The notes below the pieces were generated by a model. That model was given only the letters and a program-made list of their open reading frames with translations. It was not told the origin of the DNA and did no database searches. This document shows positions 28,161 through 38,306 of a stretch of DNA of 64,000 nucleotides, piece after piece; position 1 is the first letter of the stretch, and every line of letters begins with the position of its first letter. The translations under genes and the position numbers were made by a program. Source of the DNA: Leptothrix cholodnii SP-6 (GTDB lineage Bacteria; Pseudomonadota; Gammaproteobacteria; Burkholderiales; Burkholderiaceae_C); assembly GCF_000019785.1 (NCBI RefSeq), contig NC_010524.1, positions 2,480,001-2,544,000 of the forward strand, given 5' to 3'.

Positions 28161-28165
28161 TTCGC

Positions 28166-28606
28166 AGCGGTTCGCGCATGACCAATGGCGCTACGACCAG
28201 CAGCGTCGCGGTGGCCTGCGTGACCGGCGGCATGGGCGCCGGGCTGGTCGGGGCCACCGGCCCGACCACCAGCCTGATGGCCAACGCCGCCTTCTCCAGC
28301 CTGGCCAGCCAGGCCAGCATCACGCTGATCAACAACCGCGGCGACATCGGCAAGACCTTGAAGGACCTGGGCCGCAGCGATACCGTCAAGGCCACGCTGG
28401 CCGCCGCGCTGACCGCCGGGGCGCTGGACAAGATCGGCACGCTGCCCGGCATGGACACCCTGTCCAAGAGCACCGCGTTCACCGACAAGCTCACCGCCAA
28501 CCTCGTCAACGCCGGCGGCCGGGCGCTGACCAACACCGCCATCAACGGCGGCAGCCTGGAAGACGCGCTCAAGGGCGCCATGATCGGCGGGCTGGTCGAT
28601 ATTGAC
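28166..28606 (+). pseudogene. Second, truncated copy of the CdiA pre-toxin region
   Basis: This stretch is a near-identical repeat of 25928-26380 (from HDQWRYDQQ to AMIGGLVD). A deletion of about 32 bases after the CAG codon at the QQ position shifts the frame, and the copy stops abruptly at GGGCTGGTCGAT(A), before any VENN-like motif or toxin. It resembles the conserved head of an orphan cdiA-CT module that has lost its toxin. It directly follows the immunity gene and abuts the 3' region of the gspE-like gene. Confidence 0.8.
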
Positions 28607-28680
28607 CTTGCCCCCGGATCGCTTTCCCTCTGCAGCCACCGTGCCGCGCATGTCGTGCCGCAAGGATGTCTGAACGCGAT

Positions 28681-30528
28681 TCAGCTTTCCCAGGCCGGCG
28701 TGGCGCGCAGCACTTCTTCGAGCGTGGTGTGGCCGGCAGCAACATGGCGCAGCCCCGCCAGCCGCAGCGGCTGCAGCCCTTCGCGCAAGGCCTGGCGGCG
28801 GATCACCGCCAGATCGGGGCGCTCGCCGATGGCGCTGCGCAGCTCGGCGCTCAGCAGCAGCAGCTCGAACAGCCCGCGGCGGCCGCGGAAACCGGTCTGC
28901 CGGCAGGCGTCGCAGCCGACCGGGCGCTGCGGGCGGAACAGCGCGCCCATCTCTGCCAACGATTCGGCCAGCGGCACATCGGGCATCGCCGCCTGCAGCA
29001 ACTCGGGCGTCACCGCCGGGTCGTCCTGGCGGCAGGCGGCGCACAGCTGGCGCACCAGGCGCTGCGCCAGCACGCCGATCACGGTGGCGTTGATCAGATA
29101 GGCCGGCACGCCCAGATCGAGCAGTCGCGTGACGGCGCTGGCCGAGTCGTTTGTGTGCAGGGTGCTGAAGACCAGGTGGCCGGTCAGCGCGGCCTGCACC
29201 GCCATCTCGGCGGTCTCGAGGTCGCGGATCTCGCCGATCATGATGATGTCGGGGTCCTGGCGCATCAGCGAGCGCAGGCCGGTGGCGAAGTCGAGATCGA
29301 GCGCAGGCTGCACCTGGGTCTGGTTGAAGGCCGGCTCGACCATCTCGATCGGGTCCTCGATGGTGCAGACGTTGACCTCGTCGGTCGCCAGCCCCTTGAG
29401 CGTGGCGTAGAGCGTGGTGGTCTTGCCGCTGCCGGTCGGGCCGGTGACGAGGATGATGCCGTGCGCCTGCCCCACCAGGCTCTGCCAGCGCGCGGCGTCG
29501 TGCGGCCCGAAACCCAGCGCCTCGACCGGCTGCACCGCGGTCTCGGGGTCGAAGATGCGCATCACCAGCTTCTCGCCAAACGCCGTCGGGAGGGTCGACA
29601 GCCGCATCTCGATCTCGTCGCCCTTGGGGCTGCGGGTCTTGATGCGGCCGTCCTGGGCGCGCCGGCGCTCGATCACGTCCATGCGGCCGAGCAGCTTGAT
29701 GCGCGCGGTGACTGCCGCCATCACGGTCTGCGGCAGGTTGTAGACGGTGTGCAGCACGCCGTCGATGCGCAGCCGGATGACGCACTGCTCGCGCCGCGGC
29801 TCGAGGTGGATGTCGCTGGCGCGCTGCTCGAAGGCGTAGCCCCACAGCCAGTCGACCAGCTGCACGACGCCCTGGTCGTTGGCGTCGAGCTGCTTGTGCT
29901 TGCCCATCTCGACCAGCTGCTCGAAGTTGACCGCCGAGGCGGTCTCGCCACTTTTCTGCGCCGCACGCACCGAGCGCGCGACGTTGTAGAACTCGCTGGT
30001 GTAGCGGGCGATGTCGTTCGGGTTGGCGATCACCAGCCGCACGGTCTTGCGGGTGTGGGCGGCGATCTCGCTGACCCAGTCGAGCAGGTGCGGCTCGCTG
30101 GTGGCGATGGTCACTTCGCTCAAGCCCACCTGCACCGGCAGGATGCGGCGCTTCTCGGCATACCCGGCCGACATCACCTCGGTGACACGCGCCACGTCGA
30201 CCTTGAGCGGGTCGATGCGCAGGTAGGGCAGGCTCACGCGCTGGGCCAGCCAGCGGGTCAGCAGCTCGAGGTCGAGCGCCTCGCCGCTGCGGGCATCGAG
30301 CAGGCCGGCGCCCGCCAGCCGCACCAGCGGGTGCAGGCTGCTGCTGCCGGCCAGGCGCTGCGCCAGCGTGGCGGCGGCGGCGGCGCCGATCAGGCCGTCT
30401 TCCTGCAGCCAGGCGACCAGTTGCTTCCAGGCCAGCGGGCCGGGCGCGATCTTCAGGCTGCGCGTGGCCGACGTGGCCGACGTGGCCGGCTTGTGGGTCG
30501 GCGTGGCGCCGGCATGGGACGAGGTCAT
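28681..30528 (-). CDS. GspE/PilB-type secretion ATPase, solitary
   Basis: The 615-residue protein has an N-terminal MshEN-like domain (about 75-165), then the T2SSE ATPase: Walker A GPTGSGKT (363-370), the Asp box region IEDPIEMVEP, Walker B with IIMIGEIRDLETAEMA, and the His box LTGHLVFSTLHTNDS. Near the C-terminus four cysteines (CAACRQDD and GCDACRQTG) form the zinc site typical of GspE. Such ATPases power type II secretion or type IV pilus assembly. No other gsp or pil gene is in the window; it is the last gene of a chain with tatD, a DNA glycosylase and a spermidine-synthase-like gene. Confidence 0.92.
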   Translation of the reverse strand: MTSSHAGATPTHKPATSATSATRSLKIAPGPLAWKQLVAWLQEDGLIGAAAAATLAQRLAGSSSLHPLVRLAGAGLLDARSGEALDLELLTRWLAQRVSLPYLRIDPLKVDVARVTEVMSAGYAEKRRILPVQVGLSEVTIATSEPHLLDWVSEIAAHTRKTVRLVIANPNDIARYTSEFYNVARSVRAAQKSGETASAVNFEQLVEMGKHKQLDANDQGVVQLVDWLWGYAFEQRASDIHLEPRREQCVIRLRIDGVLHTVYNLPQTVMAAVTARIKLLGRMDVIERRRAQDGRIKTRSPKGDEIEMRLSTLPTAFGEKLVMRIFDPETAVQPVEALGFGPHDAARWQSLVGQAHGIILVTGPTGSGKTTTLYATLKGLATDEVNVCTIEDPIEMVEPAFNQTQVQPALDLDFATGLRSLMRQDPDIIMIGEIRDLETAEMAVQAALTGHLVFSTLHTNDSASAVTRLLDLGVPAYLINATVIGVLAQRLVRQLCAACRQDDPAVTPELLQAAMPDVPLAESLAEMGALFRPQRPVGCDACRQTGFRGRRGLFELLLLSAELRSAIGERPDLAVIRRQALREGLQPLRLAGLRHVAAGHTTLEEVLRATPAWES

Positions 30529-30549
30529 GGCGGACTCCGGGCCGGGTGA

Positions 30550-31473
30550 TCAGGCGACGGTGGCCGGGTCGGTGGACACCTCGGCAGGCGCGTCGGGGGT
30601 GGCCGACGCCGCGGCCGTCCTGGCCCGAGAGGCCCGTGCAACCGGCACCGGCTTGAGCATCGGCAGCCACTCGCGGGCCTTCAGGCCGGTGCGTGCCTCG
30701 ATCACGCCGGCGCGCTGCGCCAGCACCTCGGCGGGGGGCAGGCCGCGGCCCTTGAGTGCCACCACGATGGTGTTGTGCTCGTCGGTCGGATCGAGCATCC
30801 AGACCTGTCCGCCCGTGGGCACGAAGGCGGCCTGGATGCGCCGGGCGCTGCGGCCGAAGCTGGCGTTGCGGCCGAACAGGTTGACGGTCAGCACGCCGTC
30901 GTCGGCCAGCAGGGTGTGGCAGGCGGCGTAGAAGGCGTCGTCGTCGAGCACCGGCGCTGCGGCCTGGTGGTCGTAGAGGTCGATGTTGAGCACGTCGGCG
31001 GTGCCGGCCTGTTCGGGCTCGGCCACCCAGGCACCGGCATCGGCCTCGATCACGCGCAGGCGCGGATCGCTGTCGGGCGGCAGCCGGAACCACTGCCGGC
31101 AGGCGGCGATCACCTGGGGGTTGAGCTCGACCGCGGTGGTGCACATCTTGAGCTCGGTGTGGCAGAAGCGCGTCAGCGCCGCCGCGCCCAGGCCCAGCTG
31201 CACCGCGTGCAGGTCGGCCCAGCGGTCGGGCTCGTGCAGCAGCAGCCAGACCATCATGCGGCGCACGTATTCGAGCTCGATCACGCGGGTCTTGCGCAGC
31301 CGCATGGCGCCCTGCACCCAGGGCGTCTGGCCCAGGTGCAGGTAGCGCACGCCTTCGAATTCGGAGATCGTGGCCACCGGCAACTTGCGCGTGCCGGCTT
31401 CGCGTTTCTTGCGGGCGGGCGAACGCTGGGCCAGCAGGCCGGGTTCGCCGTCGATGTTGTTGAGCAAGGTCAT
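30550..31473 (-). CDS. Spermidine-synthase-like methyltransferase-fold protein
   Basis: From the ATG at 31473 the protein has 307 residues; this ATG overlaps the stop of the DNA glycosylase gene (ATGA), which supports it over longer frames. The Rossmann core shows VQLGLGAAALTRF, then TAVELNPQVIAACRQWF (acidic residue for the nucleoside) and VLNIDLYDHQAA, as in spermidine synthases. The aspartate normally used for putrescine is not obvious, so the true substrate is open. The last 40 residues are Ala/Thr-rich and disordered. Confidence 0.78.
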   Translation of the reverse strand: MTLLNNIDGEPGLLAQRSPARKKREAGTRKLPVATISEFEGVRYLHLGQTPWVQGAMRLRKTRVIELEYVRRMMVWLLLHEPDRWADLHAVQLGLGAAALTRFCHTELKMCTTAVELNPQVIAACRQWFRLPPDSDPRLRVIEADAGAWVAEPEQAGTADVLNIDLYDHQAAAPVLDDDAFYAACHTLLADDGVLTVNLFGRNASFGRSARRIQAAFVPTGGQVWMLDPTDEHNTIVVALKGRGLPPAEVLAQRAGVIEARTGLKAREWLPMLKPVPVARASRARTAAASATPDAPAEVSTDPATVA

Positions 31474-31997
31474 GCAATATCGTAAAGCGCAAACACCTCG
31501 CGCCAGGCGGCGAGTTTGCGCTCGAAGCGCCAGCTGGCGTTGGCCGGGCTGGTGGACGGCAGACGATGCACCGGCAGGCCGAGCGTGGCGGTGATGCGCA
31601 TCGCACGCGCCGATTCGCCGCCGTTGTGCGCCAGCGCCGCCAGCCGCGGCAGGCGCTGGCGCAGGCCCGCCAGGTCGTTCAGGCGGGCGTCGTGGATGGC
31701 GCTGTCGAGGCTGCCGGCGCGGCGGCAGCCGGCGTAGACGTCCCAGATGCCCAGGCCGCGCTCGCGCACCACGGCCAGCCGCTGCGGATAGTCGAGCGCG
31801 ACCAGGTCGACGCCCCACAGCGCGCCCAGCAGCGGCCAGAACTGGTTGCGCGGGTGGGCGTAATACTGCTGCGCAGCAAGTGATGCCACGCTCGGAAAGC
31901 TGCCCAGCAGCATCAGCCGGGTGTGCGGGCCGAGCACCGGCGCCAGCCCTTCGAGCAGCGGCAGGTCGCGATCAGGTGGACGAGGTGCCGGCTTCAT
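31470..31997 (-). CDS. DNA-deoxyinosine glycosylase (uracil-DNA glycosylase superfamily)
   Basis: The 175-residue protein has the family pattern LMLLGSFPSVASLAAQQYYAHP followed by NQFWPLLGAL, then GLGIWDVYAGCRRAGSLDSAI and the late LPSTSPAN motif where the glycosylase superfamily has its minor-groove loop. It should remove hypoxanthine (deaminated adenine) from DNA. It overlaps both neighbours by 4 bases (tatD upstream, spermidine-synthase-like downstream), so translation is coupled. Confidence 0.88.
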   Translation of the reverse strand: MKPAPRPPDRDLPLLEGLAPVLGPHTRLMLLGSFPSVASLAAQQYYAHPRNQFWPLLGALWGVDLVALDYPQRLAVVRERGLGIWDVYAGCRRAGSLDSAIHDARLNDLAGLRQRLPRLAALAHNGGESARAMRITATLGLPVHRLPSTSPANASWRFERKLAAWREVFALYDIA

Positions 31998-32842
31998 GAA
32001 TCGGCGGCCACAGCGCCGTCCGCCAGCAACCCAGCCAGCCGCGGCAGCGCGGCACAGGCGTTGGCGCCGGTTTGGCGCGCCAGCTCGTCCAGGCCGATGC
32101 CACGCAACTGCGCCAGCTCGGCGGCGATGCGAGGCAGCTCGGCCGGCTCGTTGCGCGAGCGCGCGCCGGCCGCGCGTTCGGCCGCGCTGCGGTAGAGCCA
32201 GTGCGGCGGGATGTCGGGCGCATCGGTCTCCAGCACCAGCGCCTGCACCGGCAGCGTGGCGGCGAGGCGGCGGATCTGAAGGGCGCGGTCGAAGGTCATG
32301 GCGCCGCCGAAGCCGAGCTTGAAACCCAGTTCGACGAAGGCCATCGCCTGCCGCTCGCTGCCGTTGAAGGCATGGGCGATGCCGCCGCGCACGCGGATGC
32401 GACGCAGCTGCTGGAGCAGCGCGTCGGCCGAGCGCCGCACGTGCACGATCACCGGCAGGTCGAACTCGGCGGCCAGGCGCAGTTGGGCACTGTAGTAATC
32501 AGTCTGCACGGCCCAGTCGAGGCCGGGCACGAAACCGTCGAGGCCGATCTCGCCCACCGCCACCAGGCGCGGGTCGGCCGCCGCGGCCTGCAGCGCGCGG
32601 CGCAGGTCGGCCAGCGCGCCCGGCGGCTCGTGGCCGACGTAGAGCGGGTGCAGGCCCAGCGCGTAGGCGTCGCCCTCGGCGTGGGCCAGCGCCTGCACCG
32701 CCGCGAGGTTGCCGCTGCACACCGTCGGCAGCACCAGCAGGCCGACACCGGCCTCGCGCGCCCGACGGCGCACGGCGGCGCGGTCGGCGTCGAACTCGCT
32801 CGCGTCGAGGTGGCAGTGGGTGTCGATCCAGGCGCCGTTCAT
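31994..32842 (-). CDS. TatD-family metal-dependent hydrolase/DNase
   Basis: The 282-residue protein starts MNGAWIDTHCHLDASEF, where DTHCHLD holds the first two metal-binding histidines; VGEIGLD, VIVHVRRS, AHAFNGS and LETDAPD follow in the TatD order. TatD proteins are cytoplasmic metal-dependent 3' exonucleases linked to DNA repair. It heads the leftward chain with the DNA glycosylase, which fits a repair theme for the first two genes. It is divergent from the protease gene 84 bases away. Confidence 0.92.
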   Translation of the reverse strand: MNGAWIDTHCHLDASEFDADRAAVRRRAREAGVGLLVLPTVCSGNLAAVQALAHAEGDAYALGLHPLYVGHEPPGALADLRRALQAAAADPRLVAVGEIGLDGFVPGLDWAVQTDYYSAQLRLAAEFDLPVIVHVRRSADALLQQLRRIRVRGGIAHAFNGSERQAMAFVELGFKLGFGGAMTFDRALQIRRLAATLPVQALVLETDAPDIPPHWLYRSAAERAAGARSRNEPAELPRIAAELAQLRGIGLDELARQTGANACAALPRLAGLLADGAVAADS

Positions 32843-32926
32843 CGGGCCATGATGCCGCATCATGAGCCGGCCGCCACGGACAACCCGGCACTGACAAGAT
32901 CGCCCCGGCCGTGCTAACTTGCGCAC

Positions 32927-33991
32927 ATGCCGGCCACCGGGGCTGGCGCAGGGGCGCCGATGAAACGCACACCCAGCTACAGCCGCGCCGCGCCTGCCAC
33001 GCCACGGCCCGCCCTCGACCCTTCGGGCCCTGCAGCGGTCGCCCCGGCCAGCCGCCGCCAGCGCTGGGCCCGTGCACTGGCCGCCCCCCGCACGCTGTGG
33101 ATCGCCTGGATGGCACTGGCGCTGGCACTCGGCGGCGCGCTGCTCTGGCAGCAGGACCACCGCCCGCCGCGGCTGACGCAGAAGGACATCGACCGCGCGG
33201 TGCTGCACACGCTCAACACGCAGCCGCTGCCGTCGGCGGCCCGCAAGGCGGCCGACAAGATCATGCCGTCGGTGGTGCGGGTGGTCGGGCAGCTCGATCT
33301 CGAAGACCGCCCCGCCACGCCGCCGGACAAGCCCGAAAACGGCAAGGCCCCGGCCGCCGGCAAGGACAAGTCGGCCAGGCCGGCACCCGGCAAGGCCCGG
33401 CCGCCCGCCGACGACGCGGACGACGGCGACGAAGACGGCGACCCCGAACACCCGCGCCGCGGTGTCGGCAGCGGCGTGGTGATCGTCGAGAACGGGCTGA
33501 TCCTGACCAACTTCCACGTCATCCACGGCGCCCGGCGCATCCTGGTGACGTTCGCCAACGGGCTGGAATCGGAGGCGCGGGTGGTCAACGTGCAGCCCGA
33601 GCAGGACCTGGCCGTGATCCGCGCCCTCAAGCTGCCCGACGACCTGGAGCCCGCCACCCTGCGCGGCACCGGCGACCTGGCCGCCGGCGACACGGTGGTG
33701 GCGGTGGGGTTCCCGTTCGGCATCGGGCCGAGCGTGTCGTCGGGCGTGGTGTCGGGGCTGGACCGCGAGTTCCGCTCGCCCGAGGGACGCAACACGCTCA
33801 GCCGCCTGATCCAGTTCGATGCCGCCGCCAACCCGGGCAATTCGGGCGGGCCGCTGGTCAATTCCGAGGGCGAGGTGGTGGGCATCGTCACCGCCATCCT
33901 CAACCCGACCGCCGCGCGCACCTTCATCGGCATCGGTTTTGCCGTGCCGATCGAGAGCGCCGCCGGTGCGGTCGGCATGCCGCCGTTCTGA
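32927..33991 (+). CDS. Membrane-anchored trypsin-like (HtrA/Deg-type) serine protease without PDZ domain
   Basis: The 354-residue protein has a basic N-terminus, one membrane helix (about residues 56-75, WIAWMALALALGGALLW) and a Pro/Lys/Asp-rich linker (about 125-178). The protease domain follows, with His in TNFHVIHG, Asp in EQDLAVIRA and Ser in NPGNSGGPLV. It ends soon after the protease domain, so the PDZ domains of DegP/DegS are absent. It should act in the periplasm, tethered to the inner membrane. The gene is 22 bases upstream of the MoxR gene and probably co-transcribed. A start 11 codons later (MKRTPS) is possible. Confidence 0.9.
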   Translation: MPATGAGAGAPMKRTPSYSRAAPATPRPALDPSGPAAVAPASRRQRWARALAAPRTLWIAWMALALALGGALLWQQDHRPPRLTQKDIDRAVLHTLNTQPLPSAARKAADKIMPSVVRVVGQLDLEDRPATPPDKPENGKAPAAGKDKSARPAPGKARPPADDADDGDEDGDPEHPRRGVGSGVVIVENGLILTNFHVIHGARRILVTFANGLESEARVVNVQPEQDLAVIRALKLPDDLEPATLRGTGDLAAGDTVVAVGFPFGIGPSVSSGVVSGLDREFRSPEGRNTLSRLIQFDAAANPGNSGGPLVNSEGEVVGIVTAILNPTAARTFIGIGFAVPIESAAGAVGMPPF

Positions 33992-34013
33992 ACCACCCGA
34001 CCCGCGAGGCCCC

Positions 34014-35047
<1,034 letters not shown>

Positions 35048-35051
<4 letters not shown>

Positions 35052-36373
35052 ACCCGCTGCTGCGCCAGCGCCTGCTCGCAGCGGTGGGGCTGCGGCGGCG
35101 CCATGCCGGCGAGCCGATGGCGACATCGGCGGCTCGAGGCGGGCTCGAGGGCACGGCGCCCTCCTCGCCCACGTTGCCCGCCACGGCCCGGCCGGGCGCC
35201 GCCGTCACGCCCGGACTGGCCGAGGCCCTGCTGCGGCGCCTGGAATGGACCGTGATCCGCCGCCTCGACGGCCTGCTGCAGGGCGACTGCCGCACCCTGC
35301 TGCGCGGCACCGGGCTCGATCTGGCCGACCTGCGCGAGTACCAGCCGCACGACGACGTGCGCCACATCGACTGGAACGTGACCGCGCGCGTGGGCGTGCC
35401 CCACGTGCGGCAGTTCCAGGAAGACCGCGACATGACGGTGGTGTTCCTGCTCGACCTGAGCTCGTCCGTCAATTGGGGAACCGTCTGCCCCCCGCCCGCC
35501 GAATGCGGCGGTCGACCCCCCATGGGGATCGAACCCGGCTTGGGGCGGCCCGGCACCGGGTTCGACGCGGCCGGCCCGACCGATGCGAACCGCGGGGTGC
35601 GCACCAAGCAGCAGGTCGCCACCGAACTGATCGCCGTGCTGGCGCGGCTGTTCACGCGCAGCGGGCATCGGGTGTCGGCCTTGATCTACCGCCAGGGCGG
35701 CAGCAGCACCGAAGAACTGCCCGCGCGCGGCGGCCGCGGCCAGGTTCTGCAGTTGCTGACCCGCATCACCCGGCCGCACCGACTGTCTCGAACTGAAACA
35801 GTCGCCCCGCCGTTGCCGGTTCGGGGCTGGCTGAGCGGCTGGTTTCGTGGTAACCGCCCAGCCATCAGCCGCACCGACGAAGCCACCCGGCTGGCCGATC
35901 TGCTGCAGGCTGCCGAGCACCGCCTGCGCCGCCGCTGCACCGTGCTGGTGGTGTCGGACTTCATCAGCCAGCCCGGCTGGCAGGCGCCGCTCGGCCGGCT
36001 GGCACTGCGCCATGACGTGCTGGCGGTGCGACTCAGCGACCCGTCCGAACACGAGCTGCCGGCCGCCGGCCTGGTGCTGCTGCGCGACGCCGAAAGCGGC
36101 GAAGAACTGCTGGTCGACACCGACGATCCGGCCCTGCGCGCCCGCCACGCCGCGCTGGCGCAAGCCCACGAGCGCCGCGTGTTGGACGGCCTCGCCGGCG
36201 CCGGTGTCGACACGCTCGAGCTCGGCACCGCCGAGCCGCTGCTCGAGGCCCTGCGGCGCTTCCTGGCACTGCGCCGCCTGCGCCGCAATCAGCGCGCGGG
36301 CGCCGCCCCGCACAGGGCAGGCAGCGCCGGCCCGACCACCGCGCAGCCTGCGCGGCCGGAGACACCCCGATGA
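35048..36373 (+). CDS. DUF58 domain protein with an internal insertion
   Basis: The 441-residue protein carries the DUF58 signature YQPHDDVRHIDWNVTAR followed by FQEDRDMTVVFLLDLSSSV, a VWA-like fold. Directly after DLSSSVNWG an extra segment of about 40 residues rich in Pro and Gly (35477-35600) splits the domain before TKQQVATELIAVLARLF; most DUF58 proteins have only a short loop here. A second insert around residues 245-275 precedes TDEATRLADLL. The protein is the usual middle member of MoxR/DUF58/VWA operons and overlaps both neighbours by 4 bases. Confidence 0.88.
35529..35565. repeat. Perfect 10-bp inverted repeat inside the DUF58 gene
   Basis: TCGAACCCGG (35529-35538) and CCGGGTTCGA (35556-35565) are separated by 17 bases. 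They lie inside the extra Pro/Gly-rich segment that interrupts the VWA-like fold, so the segment may be an in-frame palindromic element. Confidence 0.6.
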
Positions 36374-37422
36374 ACCTGACCGCGATCCCGCTGAGCTTCC
36401 TGTGGCCGAGCCTGCTGTGGGCGCTCGGCCTGCTGCCGCTGCTCGTGCTGCTCTATGTCTGGCTGCTGCACCGGCGCAAGCGTCAGGTGGTGCCTTACGC
36501 CAGCCTCGGCCTGATCAAGCAGGCGGTCGGACGCGGCGGCTCGTGGCGGCGCCATGTGCCGCCGATCCTGCTGGCCCTGGCACTGGCCAGCCTGCTGCTG
36601 GCGCTGGCTCGGCCGGTGGCGACGCTGACGCTGCCGCTGCGCGACCAGACCCTGCTGCTGGCGATGGACGTGTCCGGCAGCATGCGAGCCACCGATGTCG
36701 AGCCCAACCGGCTGGTGGCTTCGCAGGTGGCGGCGAAGAATTTCGTCAAGGATCTGCCACGCCATGTGCGCGTCGGCGTGGTCAGCTTTGCCGGCACCGC
36801 CGCGGTGGTGCAGGCACCCACCCACAGCCGCGACGACGTCTTCGCGGCGATCGACCGCTTCCAGCTGCAGCGCGGCACCGCCATCGGCAGCGGCATCGTG
36901 CTGAGCCTGGCGACGCTGTTCCCGGAGGCCGGCATCGATCTGAGCGACATCACCGGCGAGCGCCGCATGCCCAAGGGCATCGGCGAGAGCGACAAGCAGG
37001 ACGACTTCAAGCCGGTGGCGCCGGGCAGCTACGGCTCGGCGGCCGTCATCTTGCTGACCGACGGCCAGCGCACCACCGGCCCCGACCCGATGGACGCCGC
37101 CAAGATGGCGGCCGACCGCGGCGTCAAGGTCTACACCGTCGGCTTCGGCACCACCAGCGGCGAGATCATCGGCTTCGAGGGCTGGAGCATGCGGGTGCGG
37201 CTCGACGAAGCCACCCTGAAGAACATCGCCAACCTGACCCAGGCCGAATACTTCTACGCCGGCAGCGCCACCGACCTGCAGAAGGTCTATGACACCCTCA
37301 GCAGCCGGCTGGTCTTCGAGCGCAAGGAGACCGAAGTCACCGCGCTGCTGGCCGGTCTGGCGGCGGCCCTGGTGGTGCTGGCGGCCGGGCTCAGCGTGGC
37401 CTGGTTCGGACGGGTCCTGTAG
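36370..37422 (+). CDS. VWA-domain membrane protein (BatA-like)
   Basis: The 350-residue protein has two N-terminal membrane helices (about 10-30 and 58-78), a VWA domain with the metal-binding DVSGSM motif and LLTDGQ later, and one C-terminal helix (about 322-342). It is the third gene of the MoxR/DUF58/VWA set and resembles BatA. The VWA domain should face the periplasm and bind partners through a metal ion. BatB, BatC and BatD genes are not present downstream, so the operon is a short form. A GGATCCG/CGGATCC hairpin follows at 37439-37457 but has no T-tract. Confidence 0.92.
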   Translation: MNLTAIPLSFLWPSLLWALGLLPLLVLLYVWLLHRRKRQVVPYASLGLIKQAVGRGGSWRRHVPPILLALALASLLLALARPVATLTLPLRDQTLLLAMDVSGSMRATDVEPNRLVASQVAAKNFVKDLPRHVRVGVVSFAGTAAVVQAPTHSRDDVFAAIDRFQLQRGTAIGSGIVLSLATLFPEAGIDLSDITGERRMPKGIGESDKQDDFKPVAPGSYGSAAVILLTDGQRTTGPDPMDAAKMAADRGVKVYTVGFGTTSGEIIGFEGWSMRVRLDEATLKNIANLTQAEYFYAGSATDLQKVYDTLSSRLVFERKETEVTALLAGLAAALVVLAAGLSVAWFGRVL

Positions 37423-37563
37423 CCCTGAACACCCCCCCGGATCCGGCCTGCGGATCCCCCGGTCGCGGGATGGCCGATCAGCGTTACATCTCGACAATCT
37501 CTCCCAGGCAGCCTGTTTGCACCTGCATTTCATGCAAGCAGTGGCCGCCAACGGGAGAAGTTC

Positions 37564-38100
37564 ATGAATTCGAAACGTTTCATCGCTGTCGTCCTGCTCG
37601 GCCTCACGTCACTTGTGGCACGCGCAGACTTCAACGGCAACCTGCATCGCGTGGGCGGTACCGACGACGCCTGGTTCTATTCCAGCTCGCTGAGCGGCGG
37701 AATGGACACCACCCTCGGCTTCGCGCCCGATCACACCGAACCGCGGCTGTACACGGTGCTGATGTCGCTCGATGTCACCAACGTGGACCCGGCCCAGCGC
37801 CCGGTCAGCACGTCCGTCACGCTCGACGGTGCGGCCATGACGTTCAGTTCGCTGTCCTTCGGGGCGTCGACCTACAGCTACTTCACCTTCCTCGGCCTGC
37901 TCGACGGCCCGTCGCACGAACTGTTCTTCGATTTCTCGGGCAAGACATTCGGCTCGATCGGATCGCACATCTCGGTGGCATCGGCGCCGGTACCGATTCC
38001 GACCCCCGTGCCCGAACCCGAAACCTGGGCCATGCTGCTGGCCGGACTGGGCCTGCTGGGCCATGTCGCACGCAAGCGCCGGATCGCGCTCGCGGCCTGA
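37564..38100 (+). CDS. PEP-CTERM sorting-domain protein
   Basis: The 178-residue protein has a signal peptide (about 1-21) and the C-terminal exosortase signal: VPEPETWAML, a hydrophobic helix and the basic tail ARKRR. Exosortase would cleave near the PEP motif and the protein would be handed to the surface or the exopolysaccharide matrix. The body is a beta-rich domain (ADFNGNLHRVGGTDDAWFY start) of the type seen in short betaproteobacterial PEP-CTERM proteins. A GGGAG ribosome-binding site precedes the ATG. The gene is just upstream of a sugar-phosphate transferase. Confidence 0.9.
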   Translation: MNSKRFIAVVLLGLTSLVARADFNGNLHRVGGTDDAWFYSSSLSGGMDTTLGFAPDHTEPRLYTVLMSLDVTNVDPAQRPVSTSVTLDGAAMTFSSLSFGASTYSYFTFLGLLDGPSHELFFDFSGKTFGSIGSHISVASAPVPIPTPVPEPETWAMLLAGLGLLGHVARKRRIALAA

Positions 38101-38135
38101 CACAGCCTCTGCGCACCTCGGTCGCGCCAGTCGGA

Positions 38136-38162
38136 AACGGATCGCTCGGTCCGTTTTTTTTC
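38136..38162 (+). terminator. Rho-independent terminator after the PEP-CTERM gene
   Basis: AACGGA pairs with TCCGTT around an 8-base loop and is followed by a run of T residues. It separates the PEP-CTERM gene from the glycosyltransferase gene. Confidence 0.8.
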
Positions 38163-38306
38163 GCCTGGACATCGCGGCGTCGACGTGTTCGGGCCACACC
38201 ACCCCCGCGGGCAAGGGAGCTTCCGGGCGGCCTGCGGCGTGCACATTGCCGACATCCTGCCGGAACACGAGAAACGCGGCGTGTCGAGACCCGGTGGGTG
38301 CGCACA

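Noticed and set aside
30550..31818. A longer form (422 residues) of the spermidine-synthase-like protein
   Set aside because: The extra N-terminus is an out-of-frame reading of the DNA glycosylase gene; the ATG at 31473 overlaps the glycosylase stop codon and starts the recognisable domain.
35529..35565. TCGAACCCGG/GGGTTCGA resembling the T-arm of a tRNA
   Set aside because: No acceptor, D or anticodon arms surround it, and both halves lie in frame inside the DUF58 gene.
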